Both the position numbers and the translations under genes were made by a program. A stretch of DNA of 64,000 nt from Paracoccus subflavus (GTDB taxonomy: Bacteria > Pseudomonadota > Alphaproteobacteria > Rhodobacterales > Rhodobacteraceae). Of the stretch, positions 19,416 through 28,036 are shown one piece after another. The stretch spans positions 124,001 to 188,000 of the forward strand of contig NZ_SISK01000004.1 of the NCBI RefSeq assembly GCF_004310345.1, in the 5' to 3' direction. The stretch's first letter is position 1. Each line of letters begins with the position of its first letter. Under the pieces are notes generated by a model. That model saw only the letters and a list, made by a program, of their open reading frames with translations. It was not told where the DNA came from and ran no database searches.

Positions 19416-19916
19416 TCACCCCGCCTCCCTTACCCTTTCCTCAACCACCTCGAACGGCACCCCCGGCTGGTCCTTTCCGGCCCGGATCACCAGGCTGGTC
19501 TTGACGCTGGCCACGTTCGGCGCCGCCGTCAGCGATTGCGTCAGGAACCGCTGGAAGCTGGACAAATCGGGGGCCACGCATTTCAGGATGAAGTCGATCT
19601 CTCCGTTCAGCATGTGGCACTCGCGGACCAGCGGCCAGCCCTGCACCAGCGTCTCGAAGGCCGACAAGTCGCGTTCGGACTGGCTGGCCAGGCGGACCAT
19701 GGCAAAGACCTGCACCTCGAACCCCAGCTCGCGCGCGTCGATGTCGGCGTGGTATCCGCGGATGAAACCGGTTTCCTCCAGCGCGCGGACGCGGCGCAGG
19801 CAGGGGGGCGCCGAGATGCCCACCCGGCGGGCCAGTTCGACATTCGTCATCCGGCCCTGGGCTTGCAACTCGGCCAGGATCTTGCGGTCGATGTCGTCCA
19901 GTTTCGCCCCGGCCAT
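19416..19916 (-). CDS. Lrp/AsnC family transcriptional regulator
   Basis: A 166-residue Lrp-type regulator. The N-terminal helix-turn-helix spans [20 protein letters not shown] to the recognition helix [15 protein letters not shown] (about 6-42), followed by the linker [11 protein letters not shown] and the RAM ligand-binding domain with the [21 protein letters not shown] core. Such proteins sense amino acids. Divergent from trxB with 145 bases between. The target is not evident from the sequence; an amino-acid related gene outside the window, or trxB itself, is possible. Confidence 0.92.
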   Translation of the reverse strand: MAGAKLDDIDRKILAELQAQGRMTNVELARRVGISAPPCLRRVRALEETGFIRGYHADIDARELGFEVQVFAMVRLASQSERDLSAFETLVQGWPLVRECHMLNGEIDFILKCVAPDLSSFQRFLTQSLTAAPNVASVKTSLVIRAGKDQPGVPFEVVEERVREAG

Positions 19917-20061
19917 GCTTGGTCTTTACCCCATCGGATTTGCAGAATGCCAGAAACTACAATGCTGGCCCTTCCCGCGCAACATTCTTTCCGATCCGGC
20001 TTGGCGATTGCACGAGGCGCGCGGACGCATTACCTCGGGGAAAACAGCCAGGGGATGCAGG

Positions 20062-21060
20062 ATGACCGACCGCACGCATGTGAAACTTCTGATCGTCGGC
20101 TCGGGCCCGGCGGGCTACACCGCCGCCATCTATGCCGCACGCGCCATGCTGGACCCGATGCTGATCCAGGGGATGCAACCGGGCGGGCAGTTGACCATCA
20201 CCACCGAGGTCGAGAACTGGCCCGGCGATACCGAGGTTCAGGGCCCCGACCTGATGGTGCGGATGGAGGAGCATGCCCGTGCCATGGGGGCGAACATCGT
20301 GGTGGACATGGTGACGGGGCTGGATCTGGGGCAGCGGCCCTTTGTGGCCACCTGCGACAGCGGCCGGATCGTCACCGCCGATGCCGTGATCCTGGCCACC
20401 GGCGCACAGGCCCGCTGGCTGGGCCTGCCCTCCGAGGAAAAGTTCAAGGGCTTCGGCGTCAGCGCCTGCGCCACCTGCGACGGGTTCTTCTATCGCAACC
20501 GCGAGGTTCTGGTGATCGGCGGCGGCAACACGGCGGTCGAGGAGGCGCTGTTCCTGACCCGCTTTGCCAGCAAGGTCACGCTGGTCCATCGCCGCGACAG
20601 CCTGCGGGCCGAAAAGATCCTGCAAAAGCGCCTGTTCGACCATCCCAAGGTCGAGGTGATCTGGAACCATGCCCTGACCGAGGTGCAGGGCGCCGACAGC
20701 CCGATGGGCGTGACGGGCGCGGTCCTGACCTCGACCTTGGACGGCAGCACGCGGGCGATCCCGGCAGAGGGTGTGTTCATCGCCATCGGCCACGCCCCGG
20801 CCAGCGAACTGGTGCGTGACCAGTTGGACCTGCACAATGGCGGCTATGTGAAGGTTGAGCCCGGCAGCACCCGCACCTCGATCCCTGGCGTGTTCGCGGC
20901 GGGCGACCTGACCGACCATGTCTATCGCCAGGCCGTGACCAGCGCCGGCATGGGCTGCATGGCGGCGCTGGATGCCGAACGCTGGCTGGCCGAACAGGAC
21001 GCGGCGGGGACACCCGACCCCGAGCATGCCTGGGCGCCCGCCGGGGCCGAGGCCTGGTAA
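20062..21060 (+). CDS. trxB: Thioredoxin-disulfide reductase
   Basis: A 332-residue low-Mr thioredoxin reductase. The FAD loop [15 protein letters not shown] is at residues 14-28, the redox-active CATC at 136-139, the NADPH loop [10 protein letters not shown] near 155, and the second FAD motif [15 protein letters not shown] near 285. It passes electrons from NADPH to thioredoxin in the cytoplasm. It ends at a strong hairpin shared with the convergent transketolase gene. Confidence 0.97.
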   Translation: MTDRTHVKLLIVGSGPAGYTAAIYAARAMLDPMLIQGMQPGGQLTITTEVENWPGDTEVQGPDLMVRMEEHARAMGANIVVDMVTGLDLGQRPFVATCDSGRIVTADAVILATGAQARWLGLPSEEKFKGFGVSACATCDGFFYRNREVLVIGGGNTAVEEALFLTRFASKVTLVHRRDSLRAEKILQKRLFDHPKVEVIWNHALTEVQGADSPMGVTGAVLTSTLDGSTRAIPAEGVFIAIGHAPASELVRDQLDLHNGGYVKVEPGSTRTSIPGVFAAGDLTDHVYRQAVTSAGMGCMAALDAERWLAEQDAAGTPDPEHAWAPAGAEAW

Positions 21061-21065
21061 GGAAA

Positions 21066-21091
21066 GGCCGCGCGGATTTTTCCGCGCGGCC
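21066..21091. terminator. Bidirectional hairpin between trxB and tkt
   Basis: A perfect 11-bp stem, GGCCGCGCGGA paired with TCCGCGCGGCC, closes on a four-T loop, six bases after the trxB stop and 20 before the tkt stop. The genes converge on it, so it can end both transcripts. The T run after the stem is weak (CTTTGCC), so efficiency rests on the very stable stem. Confidence 0.75.
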
Positions 21092-21110
21092 CTTTGCCCT
21101 GCGACGGTGC

Positions 21111-23141
21111 TTACCGCCTTGTCACCGCCTTGGCCCGCGCCACGATGGCCTCTGCCGTGATGCCGAATTCCCGATACAGCCGGTCGATGGGCGCCGAGGC
21201 CCCGAATCCGGTCATGCCGATCACGTCGTCCTCGCTGGCGACATAGCGCGTCCAGCCGAACTTGCCCGCTGCTTCGACAGCAATGCGCGGCGCGTCGCCC
21301 AGGGTGGCCTGACGGTAATCGTCAGACTGGGCCTCGAACAACTCCCACGACGGCATCGACACCACGGCGACGTTCAACCCGTCGCCATGCAGCGCCTCGG
21401 CGGCCTGAACGGCAAGCGCGACCTCGGTCCCTGTGGCGATCAGGGTCACGTCGCGGCCCTCTCCGAACTGGCGGATCACATAGGCGCCCCTGGCGGTCAG
21501 GTTCTCGTCCCCCGCCTCCAGCCGCAGTTGCGGCACGTCCTGGCGCGACAGGGCCAGCAGCGACGGGACATGGCGGTTGCGGATCGCGATGTCCCAGGCT
21601 TCCAGCGTTTCCACCGTGTCGGCGGGGCGCAGCACCGTCAGGTTCGGAATGGCGCGCAGGGACGCCAGATGCTCGATCGGCTGGTGAGTCGGGCCGTCCT
21701 CGCCCAGGCCGATGCTGTCATGGGTCATCACGAAGATCGTGCCCACCCCCATCAGCGCCGACAGGCGGATGGCGTTGCGGGCATAGTCCGAAAACACCAG
21801 GAACGTCCCGCCATAGGCGATGAATCCGCCATGCAGGGTGATGCCGTTCATCGCGGCGCACATGCCGAATTCGCGCACGCCATAGCCGATGTAACGGCCC
21901 GGCGCCTGCCGCGTATACTGGCTGTCTACGGCCTTGACGCGGGTCAGGTTCGATCCGGTCAGGTCGGCCGATCCGCCGATCATCTCGGGCAGGGCGGCGG
22001 TCAGCGGCTCCAGCGCCATCTGGCTGGCCTTGCGGGTCGCGGCCTTTTTCGGATCGGCGAACAGCGCGTCGCGCGCGGCCTTGACGGCGGCGTCATAGCC
22101 GTGGGGCAGGGTGCCCGACACGCGGCGGTTGAATTCGTCGCGCACCTCGGCGGATTTCCCGGCCAGACGCGCTTCCCAAGCCTCGCGGTCCTTGGCGCCG
22201 CGCGTGCCGATCTGCCGCCATTCCTGCGCCAGATCGTCGGGGATCACGAATGGATCGTATCCCCAGCCGATCGCCTCGCGGGTCAGCGCGGCCTCGTCGC
22301 GGCCCAGGGGCGAGCCGTGGACCGCATAGCTGCCGGCCTTGTTGGGCGAGCCGAAGCCGATCACCGTCTTCATCGCGATCAAGGACGGCTTGCCCGTCTC
22401 GGCCTTGGCCGCCGCGATGGCCGCATCCAGAGCCTTGCCGTCATGGCCGTCGCATTTCTGGACCTGCCAGCCGCAGGCCTCGAACCGCGCCGGGACATCC
22501 TCGGAAAAGCTGATCGAGGTCGGGCCGTCGATGGTGATGTCGTTGTCGTCATAGAGCACGATCAGCTTGCCCAGGCCCAGGTGGCCCGCCAGGCTGATCG
22601 CCTCTTGCCCGATGCCTTCCTGCAAACAGCCGTCGCCGGTGAAGACATAGGTGTGATGATCGACCAGATCGTCGCCGAATTCCGCCGCCAGACGTCGTTC
22701 GGCCAGCGCCATGCCGACCGCCGTGGCAATGCCCTGGCCCAGCGGGCCGGTGGTCGTCTCGATCCCCTTGGCATGACCGTATTCCGGATGGCCCGCCGTG
22801 ATGGACCCCCACTGGCGAAAGTTCCTGACCTGCTCCAGCGTCATATCCTCGTAGCCGGTCAGGTGCAGCAGGCTGTAGAGCAGCATCGAGGCATGGCCGT
22901 TCGACAGCACGAACCGGTCGCGGTCCGGCCAGTCAGGATTCTTTGCGTCGAATTTCAGGTGGTTTCTGAACAGAGCCGTGGCCGCGTCCGCCATGCCCAT
23001 GGGCGCGCCGGGATGGCCCGAATTGGCCGCGTTCACCGCGTCGATGGACAGCGCGCGGATGCAGTTGGCCAGCGCGAAGTTCTGCGGGTCCAGCGCGGCC
23101 TTGGCGGCGATCTTGGGGTCTTTGGGCGAATCGAGCGGCAT
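21111..23141 (-). CDS. tkt: Transketolase
   Basis: A 676-residue transketolase, of normal length. The thiamine diphosphate motif GDGCLQEGIGQEA is near residue 155, the NSGHPGAPMG loop with the substrate-binding histidine near 40, and the second catalytic domain has EDGPTHQPIEHL. It moves two-carbon units between sugar phosphates, including erythrose 4-phosphate, sedoheptulose 7-phosphate and xylulose 5-phosphate. The ATG at 23141 follows a CCGGAGAA site. It is divergent from a DeoR regulator heading tpi-, rpiB-, fbp- and fba-like genes and shares their intergenic repeats, which suggests joint control. Confidence 0.95.
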   Translation of the reverse strand: MPLDSPKDPKIAAKAALDPQNFALANCIRALSIDAVNAANSGHPGAPMGMADAATALFRNHLKFDAKNPDWPDRDRFVLSNGHASMLLYSLLHLTGYEDMTLEQVRNFRQWGSITAGHPEYGHAKGIETTTGPLGQGIATAVGMALAERRLAAEFGDDLVDHHTYVFTGDGCLQEGIGQEAISLAGHLGLGKLIVLYDDNDITIDGPTSISFSEDVPARFEACGWQVQKCDGHDGKALDAAIAAAKAETGKPSLIAMKTVIGFGSPNKAGSYAVHGSPLGRDEAALTREAIGWGYDPFVIPDDLAQEWRQIGTRGAKDREAWEARLAGKSAEVRDEFNRRVSGTLPHGYDAAVKAARDALFADPKKAATRKASQMALEPLTAALPEMIGGSADLTGSNLTRVKAVDSQYTRQAPGRYIGYGVREFGMCAAMNGITLHGGFIAYGGTFLVFSDYARNAIRLSALMGVGTIFVMTHDSIGLGEDGPTHQPIEHLASLRAIPNLTVLRPADTVETLEAWDIAIRNRHVPSLLALSRQDVPQLRLEAGDENLTARGAYVIRQFGEGRDVTLIATGTEVALAVQAAEALHGDGLNVAVVSMPSWELFEAQSDDYRQATLGDAPRIAVEAAGKFGWTRYVASEDDVIGMTGFGASAPIDRLYREFGITAEAIVARAKAVTRR

Positions 23142-23188
23142 GGGGTTCTCCGGGCGGTTTGCGGGTCCATACTCTGGACCGGCCCTGT

Positions 23189-23219
23189 TCACAACAGTAA
23201 TCACAAATCTATATCACAA
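23189..23219. promoter_or_regulatory. Three direct TCACAA repeats, candidate DeoR operator
   Basis: In the tkt/deoR divergent gap the hexamer TCACAA occurs at 23189, 23201 and 23214, steps of 12 and 13 bases, about one helical turn. The last two extend to ATCACAAA. The region is AT-rich, unlike the surrounding coding DNA. Regularly phased short direct repeats in front of a DeoR gene fit an operator for that regulator, able to control tkt and the deoR-tpi-rpiB-fbp-fba unit at the same time. Binding itself is inferred. Confidence 0.5.
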
Positions 23220-23236
23220 AATAACAATAATCATGT

Positions 23237-23249
23237 TGCAATTTTTGCA
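23237..23249. promoter_or_regulatory. Palindrome TGCAA-TTT-TTGCA ahead of deoR
   Basis: A 13-base inverted repeat (TGCAA, three T, TTGCA) lies 37 bases before the GTG start of the DeoR gene, downstream of the three TCACAA repeats. It may be a second operator or part of the deoR leader. No assignment to a known regulator is made. Confidence 0.35.
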
Positions 23250-23285
23250 GGCGCTGTTACAAACCTGCCAACCGAGGAGGCTTGG

Positions 23286-24062
23286 GTGAAGCGGGACGAA
23301 CGCCGACAGGCGATCATGGACTTGTTGGTCGGTTCGCGCGCCGTCGATCTGGACGATCTGGCCGACCGCTTCGCCGTGTCCCGCATGACGATCCACCGCG
23401 ACCTGGACGATCTGGAACAGGCCGGCCTGTTGCGCAAGGTCCGCGGCGGCGCCACCATCGAGGCCGGGACCCAGTTCGAAAGCGATTTCCGCATCCGTGC
23501 GCTGCAGGACGGCGACGCCAAGGCGCGGATGGCCCGCGCCGCCCTGGACCTGGTGGAACCGGGCATGACCGTGATGGTCAACGACGGGTCCATGGCGGCG
23601 CTGCTGGGGGCCAGCCTGTCAGACAAGGCGCCGCTGACGGTCATCACCAACAATGCCGCCGTGATCGACCGGCTGAAGGACGCGCCCCGCATGACGCTGA
23701 TCGCCCTGGGCGGCACCTACAGCCCAAAATTCAACGGCTTCTTCGGCGTCGTGACCGAGGATGCGCTGTCACGCCTGCGCGCGGATCTGGCCTTCATATC
23801 CACCCCCGCCGTGGCGGGGCGGCGGGCGTTTCACATGGATGACGCGGCGGTCCGGGCCAAGCGCGCGATGATGGGGGCGGCCGACCGGTCCGTCCTGCTG
23901 GTCAACCACACGCGCTTTGGCCGCTCGGCGCTGCATGCCCTGGCGGATCTGTCGGCCTTTGACGCGATCATCACCGATGCCGCCCCCGCGCCCGAAGATC
24001 GCGCCGCGATCGACAGGGCCGGGCTGCGGCTGACCATCGCCCGCGACCGAATTGGGGACTGA
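23286..24062 (+). CDS. DeoR family transcriptional regulator
   Basis: A 258-residue DeoR-type repressor. The N-terminal winged helix-turn-helix covers ERRQAIMDLLVGSRAVDLDD to FAVSRMTIHRDLDDLEQAGLL (about 4-43), and the C-terminal sugar-phosphate-sensing domain has the NDGSMAALLGASL, VITNNAAVIDRL and FNGFFGVVTEDAL segments. It starts at GTG 23286 behind a good GAGGAGG site. One base separates it from the tpi-like gene. In Brucella and rhizobia a DeoR gene precedes the same tpi/rpiB pair at the erythritol locus, so a tetrose or pentose phosphate is a likely effector. Confidence 0.9.
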   Translation: MKRDERRQAIMDLLVGSRAVDLDDLADRFAVSRMTIHRDLDDLEQAGLLRKVRGGATIEAGTQFESDFRIRALQDGDAKARMARAALDLVEPGMTVMVNDGSMAALLGASLSDKAPLTVITNNAAVIDRLKDAPRMTLIALGGTYSPKFNGFFGVVTEDALSRLRADLAFISTPAVAGRRAFHMDDAAVRAKRAMMGAADRSVLLVNHTRFGRSALHALADLSAFDAIITDAAPAPEDRAAIDRAGLRLTIARDRIGD

Positions 24063-24063
24063 G

Positions 24064-24831
24064 ATGAGCGATTTCTGGATCGGCACAAGCTGGAAGATGA
24101 ACAAGACGCTGGATCAGGCGCGCGTCTTTGCCGAGGGACTGGCCGCCGCCGATGCGGAGCGCGACCCGCGCATCCAGCGGTTCGTGATCCCGCCCTTCAC
24201 CGCCGCGCGGCAGGTCAAGGACTGGCTGGCCGATACGTCGGTCAAGGTCGGCGCGCAGAACATGCACTGGGCCGACGAGGGCGCCTGGACCGGGGAAATC
24301 TCTCCTCTGATGCTGCGCGACTGCAACCTCGACATCGTGGAACTGGGCCATTCCGAACGCCGCGCGCATTTCGGCGAAACGGACGAAACCGTGGGCCTGA
24401 AAACCGAGGCCGCCGTGCGCCACGGCCTGATCCCGCTGATCTGCATCGGCGAGACGCTGGCCGAACGCGAGGCGGGCCGCGCGCAGGACGTGCTGGAAAC
24501 ACAGGTGCGCACCGCGCTGTCCCGCGTGGCGGGCAGCGACGCCCCGATCCTGCTGGCCTATGAACCCGTCTGGGCCATCGGCGTGAACGGCATCCCCGCG
24601 ACCTCGGACTATGCCGACGCGCGGCAGGCCCAGATCATCGCAGTGGCGCGGGACGTGCTGGGCCGTCCCGTGCCCTGCCTTTACGGCGGCTCGGTCAATC
24701 CGGGCAATTGCCAGGAACTGATCGCCTGCCCGCATATCGACGGACTGTTCATCGGCCGCTCTGCCTGGGACGTGGGCGGCTATCTGGATATCCTGGCGCG
24801 CTGCGCCGCAACCATCGGAGACGTGACATGA
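24064..24831 (+). CDS. Triosephosphate isomerase-family protein, EryH-like
   Basis: A 255-residue TIM-barrel isomerase with all catalytic residues: Lys11 in SWKMNKTL, the histidine of ELGHSERR near residue 100, and the glutamate of [10 protein letters not shown] near 170. The sequence [20 protein letters not shown] and gene context (DeoR-tpi-rpiB) match the second Tpi of erythritol catabolism, which isomerises a tetrulose phosphate, rather than the usual glycolytic enzyme. A role on dihydroxyacetone phosphate cannot be excluded from sequence. Its stop overlaps the rpiB-like start (ATGA). Confidence 0.8.
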   Translation: MSDFWIGTSWKMNKTLDQARVFAEGLAAADAERDPRIQRFVIPPFTAARQVKDWLADTSVKVGAQNMHWADEGAWTGEISPLMLRDCNLDIVELGHSERRAHFGETDETVGLKTEAAVRHGLIPLICIGETLAEREAGRAQDVLETQVRTALSRVAGSDAPILLAYEPVWAIGVNGIPATSDYADARQAQIIAVARDVLGRPVPCLYGGSVNPGNCQELIACPHIDGLFIGRSAWDVGGYLDILARCAATIGDVT

Positions 24832-25289
24832 AACTGGCAGTCGCAGGCGACAGCGCGGGCGAAGGTCTGGCCAAGGTGCTGGCCGATCACCTCAAGGACC
24901 GGCATGAGGTCGCAGAGATCAGCCGCACCGAGGCCGGTCCGGATGCGTTCTATGCCAACCTGTCCGACCGCGTGGCGTCGCAGGTCAAGGACGGCACGTA
25001 TGACCGCGCCATTCTGGTCTGCGGCACCGGCATCGGCGTCTGCATCGCCGCCAACAAGGTGCCGGGCATCCGCGCCGCGCTGACCCACGACACCTATTCA
25101 GCCACCCGCGCCGCGCTGTCGAACGATGCGCAGATCATCACCATGGGCGCGCGCGTGATCGGTCCGGAACTGGCCAAGGCCATCGCCGACGCCTGGCTGG
25201 CCGAAACCCTGAACTTCGACAAGGCCGGCAAGTCGGCGGGCAACGTGAACGCCATCGACGCGGTCGATGCGAAATACACCAAGGCTTGA
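24828..25289 (+). CDS. RpiB-family sugar-phosphate isomerase, EryI-like
   Basis: A 153-residue RpiB/LacAB fold protein. The catalytic Cys lies in [19 protein letters not shown] (about 61-79). Where classical RpiB has a histidine in EHNDAN, this protein has [12 protein letters not shown], and it carries a C-terminal [15 protein letters not shown] tail. These features and the adjacent EryH-like gene fit EryI, which makes D-erythrose 4-phosphate from D-erythrulose 4-phosphate in Brucella. Ribose 5-phosphate isomerase activity is an alternative. It is coupled to the upstream gene by ATGA and followed 3 bases later by fbp. Confidence 0.8.
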   Translation: MKLAVAGDSAGEGLAKVLADHLKDRHEVAEISRTEAGPDAFYANLSDRVASQVKDGTYDRAILVCGTGIGVCIAANKVPGIRAALTHDTYSATRAALSNDAQIITMGARVIGPELAKAIADAWLAETLNFDKAGKSAGNVNAIDAVDAKYTKA

Positions 25290-25292
25290 CGA

Positions 25293-26273
25293 ATGCTGAA
25301 ACTGCCGAACGACGGCCCGGCGACGGGCCGCCTGCTGTCGCAGGTGCTGAGGGGGGATGGCCCTGCCGCGATTGTCCACGCGATTGCACGGGCGCAGGCA
25401 CCGCTGATGGAACGCCTTGCCGCGGGTCGTCTGCACGGCGACCCGACCAAGATCGTCGGCGTCAACGACAGCGGCGATAGGCAGAAGGCCCTGGATGTCG
25501 GCGCGCATCACCACATGGTCGAGGTGCTGCGCCGCGCCGGTGTCCGGCAGGTGCTGTCCGAGGAAGCCGAGGCGGTGATCCCCCTCAACCCCGACGGCGG
25601 CTGGGACGTGGCGATGGACCCCATCGACGGATCGGGCAGCATTGGCATCGGCGCGCCGCTGGGGATGCTGTTCAGCGTCCTGCCCGCCGCGCCCGAAGGG
25701 TTTCTGCGCACGGGGGAATCGGTCGTGGCGGCGGGCTATGCCAGTTTCGGCCATTCGATGGACTTCGGCTGGTCGCTGGGCGACGGAACGCATGTCGCGG
25801 GCTGGGATGCCGAGGCCCAGGAAATCCGCATCGTGCGCGAGAACGCCACGCTGAAGCCCACGGCATCCACCGTCGCTTATAATGCGTCCAACGAACGCCA
25901 CTGGGCGCCGGGTCTGCAACGGTGGGCGGCCGATCTGCGCGCGGGCCGGGACGGTCCGCTGGGCAAGGACTACAATATGCGCTGGCTGGCCGCCGCCGTG
26001 GGCGAGTTGCACCGCATCCTGCTGAACGGCGGGGCGTTCCTCTATCCCGCCGACCGGCGGCCGGGATACGAACGGGGCAAGCTGCGGCTGGTCTATGAAG
26101 CCATGCCTATCGCGTTCCTGGTGGAACAGGCGGGCGGGCTGGCGTCCGACGGCACCCAGCCCATCCGTTATCGCCAACCGTTAGCGGTACATGACATGAC
26201 GCCCCTGATATTCGGCGCTAAGCACGAGGTCGAGACGATCCTCGGCTATCTGGCTGAACCCACGGAAGGATAA
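25293..26273 (+). CDS. fbp: Class I fructose-1,6-/sedoheptulose-1,7-bisphosphatase
   Basis: A 326-residue class I FBPase. The metal site is [14 protein letters not shown] (about 107-120), the glutamates of the LSEEAEAV loop are near 90, and the sugar-binding segment [20 protein letters not shown] is near 270. By homology with CbbF-type enzymes it could hydrolyse fructose 1,6-bisphosphate, and possibly sedoheptulose 1,7-bisphosphate. It sits between the EryI-like gene and the class II aldolase in one operon, where both substrates would be made. Confidence 0.9.
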   Translation: MLKLPNDGPATGRLLSQVLRGDGPAAIVHAIARAQAPLMERLAAGRLHGDPTKIVGVNDSGDRQKALDVGAHHHMVEVLRRAGVRQVLSEEAEAVIPLNPDGGWDVAMDPIDGSGSIGIGAPLGMLFSVLPAAPEGFLRTGESVVAAGYASFGHSMDFGWSLGDGTHVAGWDAEAQEIRIVRENATLKPTASTVAYNASNERHWAPGLQRWAADLRAGRDGPLGKDYNMRWLAAAVGELHRILLNGGAFLYPADRRPGYERGKLRLVYEAMPIAFLVEQAGGLASDGTQPIRYRQPLAVHDMTPLIFGAKHEVETILGYLAEPTEG

Positions 26274-26277
26274 CGAC

Positions 26278-27312
26278 ATGGCTATGATTACCCTGCGACA
26301 GCTTCTCGACCATGCGGCCGAGAATGGCTACGCAGTCCCCGCCTTCAACATCAACAACATGGAGCAGGGTCTGGCGATCATGACCGCAGCAGCGGCGACG
26401 AAATCGCCGGTGATCCTGCAGGCCAGCCGCGGCGCGCGCGCCTATGCCAACGACCTGGTGCTGGCCGGGCTGATCCAGGGCTTTGCCCGCGCTTTTCCCG
26501 ACATTCCGCTGTGCATGCATCTGGACCACGGCAACGGGCTGGCGACCTGCGCCACCGCCATCCAGAACGGATTCACCAGCGTGATGATGGACGGCAGCCT
26601 GAAGGCCGACGGCAAGACGCCCGCCGATTATGCCTATAACCGCGACGTGACGGCCCAGGTGGTGCAGATGGCGCACGCCTGCGGCGTGTCGGTCGAGGGG
26701 GAACTGGGCGTGCTGGGGTCGCTGGAAACCGGCATGGGCGACCAGGAGGACGGCCACGGCGCGACCGAACAACTGGGCCACGACCAGCTTCTGACCGACC
26801 CGGACGAGGCCGTGCGCTTCGTGAACGACACCGGCGTCGATGCGCTGGCCATCGCCATGGGCACCTCGCACGGGGCCTACAAGTTCTCGCGCAAGCCCGA
26901 TGGCGACATCCTGGCGATGCACGTGATCGAAGAAATCCACACCCGCCTGCCCAACACCCACCTGGTGATGCACGGATCGTCGTCGGTCCCCGAGGATCTG
27001 CAGCAGATCATCAACAGCTATGGCGGCGACATCAAGCCGACCTGGGGCGTCCCGGTCGAGGAGATCCAGCGCGGCATCCGGCACGGCGTGCGCAAGGTCA
27101 ACATCGACACCGACAACCGCCTGGCCATGACCGCCGCGATCCGCAAGGTGTTTGCCGAGGAACCGTCCGAGTTCGACCCGCGCAAGTACCTGAAGCCCGC
27201 GATGCAGATGATGTCGCAGGTCTGCAAGGACCGATTCGAGGCGTTCGGCACGGCGGGCAACGCCGACAAGATCGTGCCGCTGCCGCTGTCGGTGATGGCT
27301 TCGCGGTATTGA
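26278..27312 (+). CDS. fba: Class II fructose-bisphosphate aldolase, Calvin-cycle subtype
   Basis: A 344-residue metal-dependent aldolase of the longer CbbA-like subtype. It has the zinc-binding HLDHGN motif near residue 81, SVMMDGSLK, the [12 protein letters not shown] loop, a second histidine in HGAYKF and the third in [11 protein letters not shown]. It condenses dihydroxyacetone phosphate with glyceraldehyde 3-phosphate, and Calvin-type homologues also use erythrose 4-phosphate to make sedoheptulose 1,7-bisphosphate. It starts 4 bases after fbp and closes the operon. Confidence 0.93.
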   Translation: MAMITLRQLLDHAAENGYAVPAFNINNMEQGLAIMTAAAATKSPVILQASRGARAYANDLVLAGLIQGFARAFPDIPLCMHLDHGNGLATCATAIQNGFTSVMMDGSLKADGKTPADYAYNRDVTAQVVQMAHACGVSVEGELGVLGSLETGMGDQEDGHGATEQLGHDQLLTDPDEAVRFVNDTGVDALAIAMGTSHGAYKFSRKPDGDILAMHVIEEIHTRLPNTHLVMHGSSSVPEDLQQIINSYGGDIKPTWGVPVEEIQRGIRHGVRKVNIDTDNRLAMTAAIRKVFAEEPSEFDPRKYLKPAMQMMSQVCKDRFEAFGTAGNADKIVPLPLSVMASRY

Positions 27313-27370
27313 TCCGGGGACCGGCCTGAGGAGCCATGGCCCCGCAGGCACTTACAAGTGAGGGTCCGGT

Positions 27371-27387
27371 GTGTATCCTTTATACAC
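27371..27387. promoter_or_regulatory. Inverted repeat ahead of ccdA, candidate operator
   Basis: GTGTAT, five bases, ATACAC forms a 6-bp inverted repeat 20 bases before the ccdA start. CcdA-type antitoxins bind such palindromes to repress their own operon, and the half-site TATACA could also be the -10 element. Autoregulation is inferred from the family. Confidence 0.5.
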
Positions 27388-27406
27388 ACTGCCTTGGAGT
27401 ATCCTC

Positions 27407-27646
27407 ATGCCGCAGACCGCGACAAAGACCGCGACGAACGTGACCTTGTCGGCAAGCCTGCTGGCCGAGGCGCGGGAGCTTCATCTCAACGTCTCGGCGA
27501 TCGCAGAACATGCCTTGGCGGCGGCGGTTCGCGACGCGCGAGCCGCGCGCTGGCAGAAGGGCAATAGCGAAGCCCTTGCACAACGCGCAGTCTGGATCGA
27601 GGAGAATGGGATGCCGCTGGCTGATATCCAGACCTGGCGGATCTGA
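27407..27646 (+). CDS. ccdA: CcdA-type antitoxin
   Basis: A 79-residue antitoxin. It has an N-terminal ribbon-helix-helix DNA-binding region (NVTLSASLLAEARELHLNVS, about 13-32) and the C-terminal CcdA tail with KGNSEALAQRAVWIEENGMPLAD, which wraps the toxin. It would neutralise CcdB and repress the operon with it. The gene is 7 bases ahead of ccdB. It borders the degenerate stretch at 28-30 kb, where an addiction module could hold an accessory region in place. Confidence 0.9.
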   Translation: MPQTATKTATNVTLSASLLAEARELHLNVSAIAEHALAAAVRDARAARWQKGNSEALAQRAVWIEENGMPLADIQTWRI

Positions 27647-27653
27647 TCCCGCA

Positions 27654-27950
27654 ATGCAGTTCCACGTCTATCGGATCGCCCGAGACCGGCTGGTGATCGA
27701 CTTGCAGTCGGACATCCCGACGCTTCCGATTTGGGTGGTTGCGCCCTTATTCCCGGAAAATTCGGATCTGAAAGCGCTTTCGATTCTCGAGCCGATCATC
27801 GCGATCGAAGGGCAGCGCTCTGCCCTTCATGTCGGCGAATTGGCGGCCGTTCCGGCCTCGATCCTTCGCGGCGACCCTGTCGCGGACGTGAGGGCGCATG
27901 ATTACGCGATCCGGCAGGCGCTCGATATGATATTCTCCGGGGTCAGGTAA
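27654..27950 (+). CDS. ccdB: CcdB-type gyrase toxin
   Basis: A 98-residue CcdB family toxin, near the usual 101. It begins MQFHVYR and contains the DLQSDIPTLPIWVVAPL strand pair, LEPIIAIEGQRSALHVGELAAVP, and ends ALDMIFSGVR. The terminal Trp-Gly-Ile of F-plasmid CcdB is replaced by SGVR, so the interaction with GyrA may differ. It would poison DNA gyrase when the antitoxin is lost. Confidence 0.88.
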   Translation: MQFHVYRIARDRLVIDLQSDIPTLPIWVVAPLFPENSDLKALSILEPIIAIEGQRSALHVGELAAVPASILRGDPVADVRAHDYAIRQALDMIFSGVR

Positions 27951-27952
27951 AT

Positions 27953-27969
27953 TTGGTTGCCGCAACCAA
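27953..27969. terminator. Short hairpin after ccdB
   Basis: TTGGTTG, CCG, CAACCAA makes a 7-bp stem three bases after the ccdB stop. No T run follows, so it may be a weak terminator or an RNA-stabilising 3' hairpin. Confidence 0.35.
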
Positions 27970-27988
27970 TTGCATGGCTCGTTTTAGA

Positions 27989-28004
27989 ACGCCATTTATG
28001 GCGT
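27989..28004. repeat. 16-base near-palindrome
   Basis: ACGCCAT, TT, ATGGCGT forms a 7-bp inverted repeat between ccdB and the broken TctC gene. It sits at the border of the degenerate zone; a protein-binding site or an insertion/recombination scar are both possible. No matching copy was seen elsewhere in the window. Confidence 0.4.
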
Positions 28005-28036
28005 ATCAATAAGCGTGCTCCATGTCTCAATTTCTG

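Noticed and set aside
21387..23285. Plus-strand frame opposite tkt joined to DeoR
   Set aside because: It runs into the DeoR gene only by lack of a stop; the part before 23286 is the antisense of transketolase.
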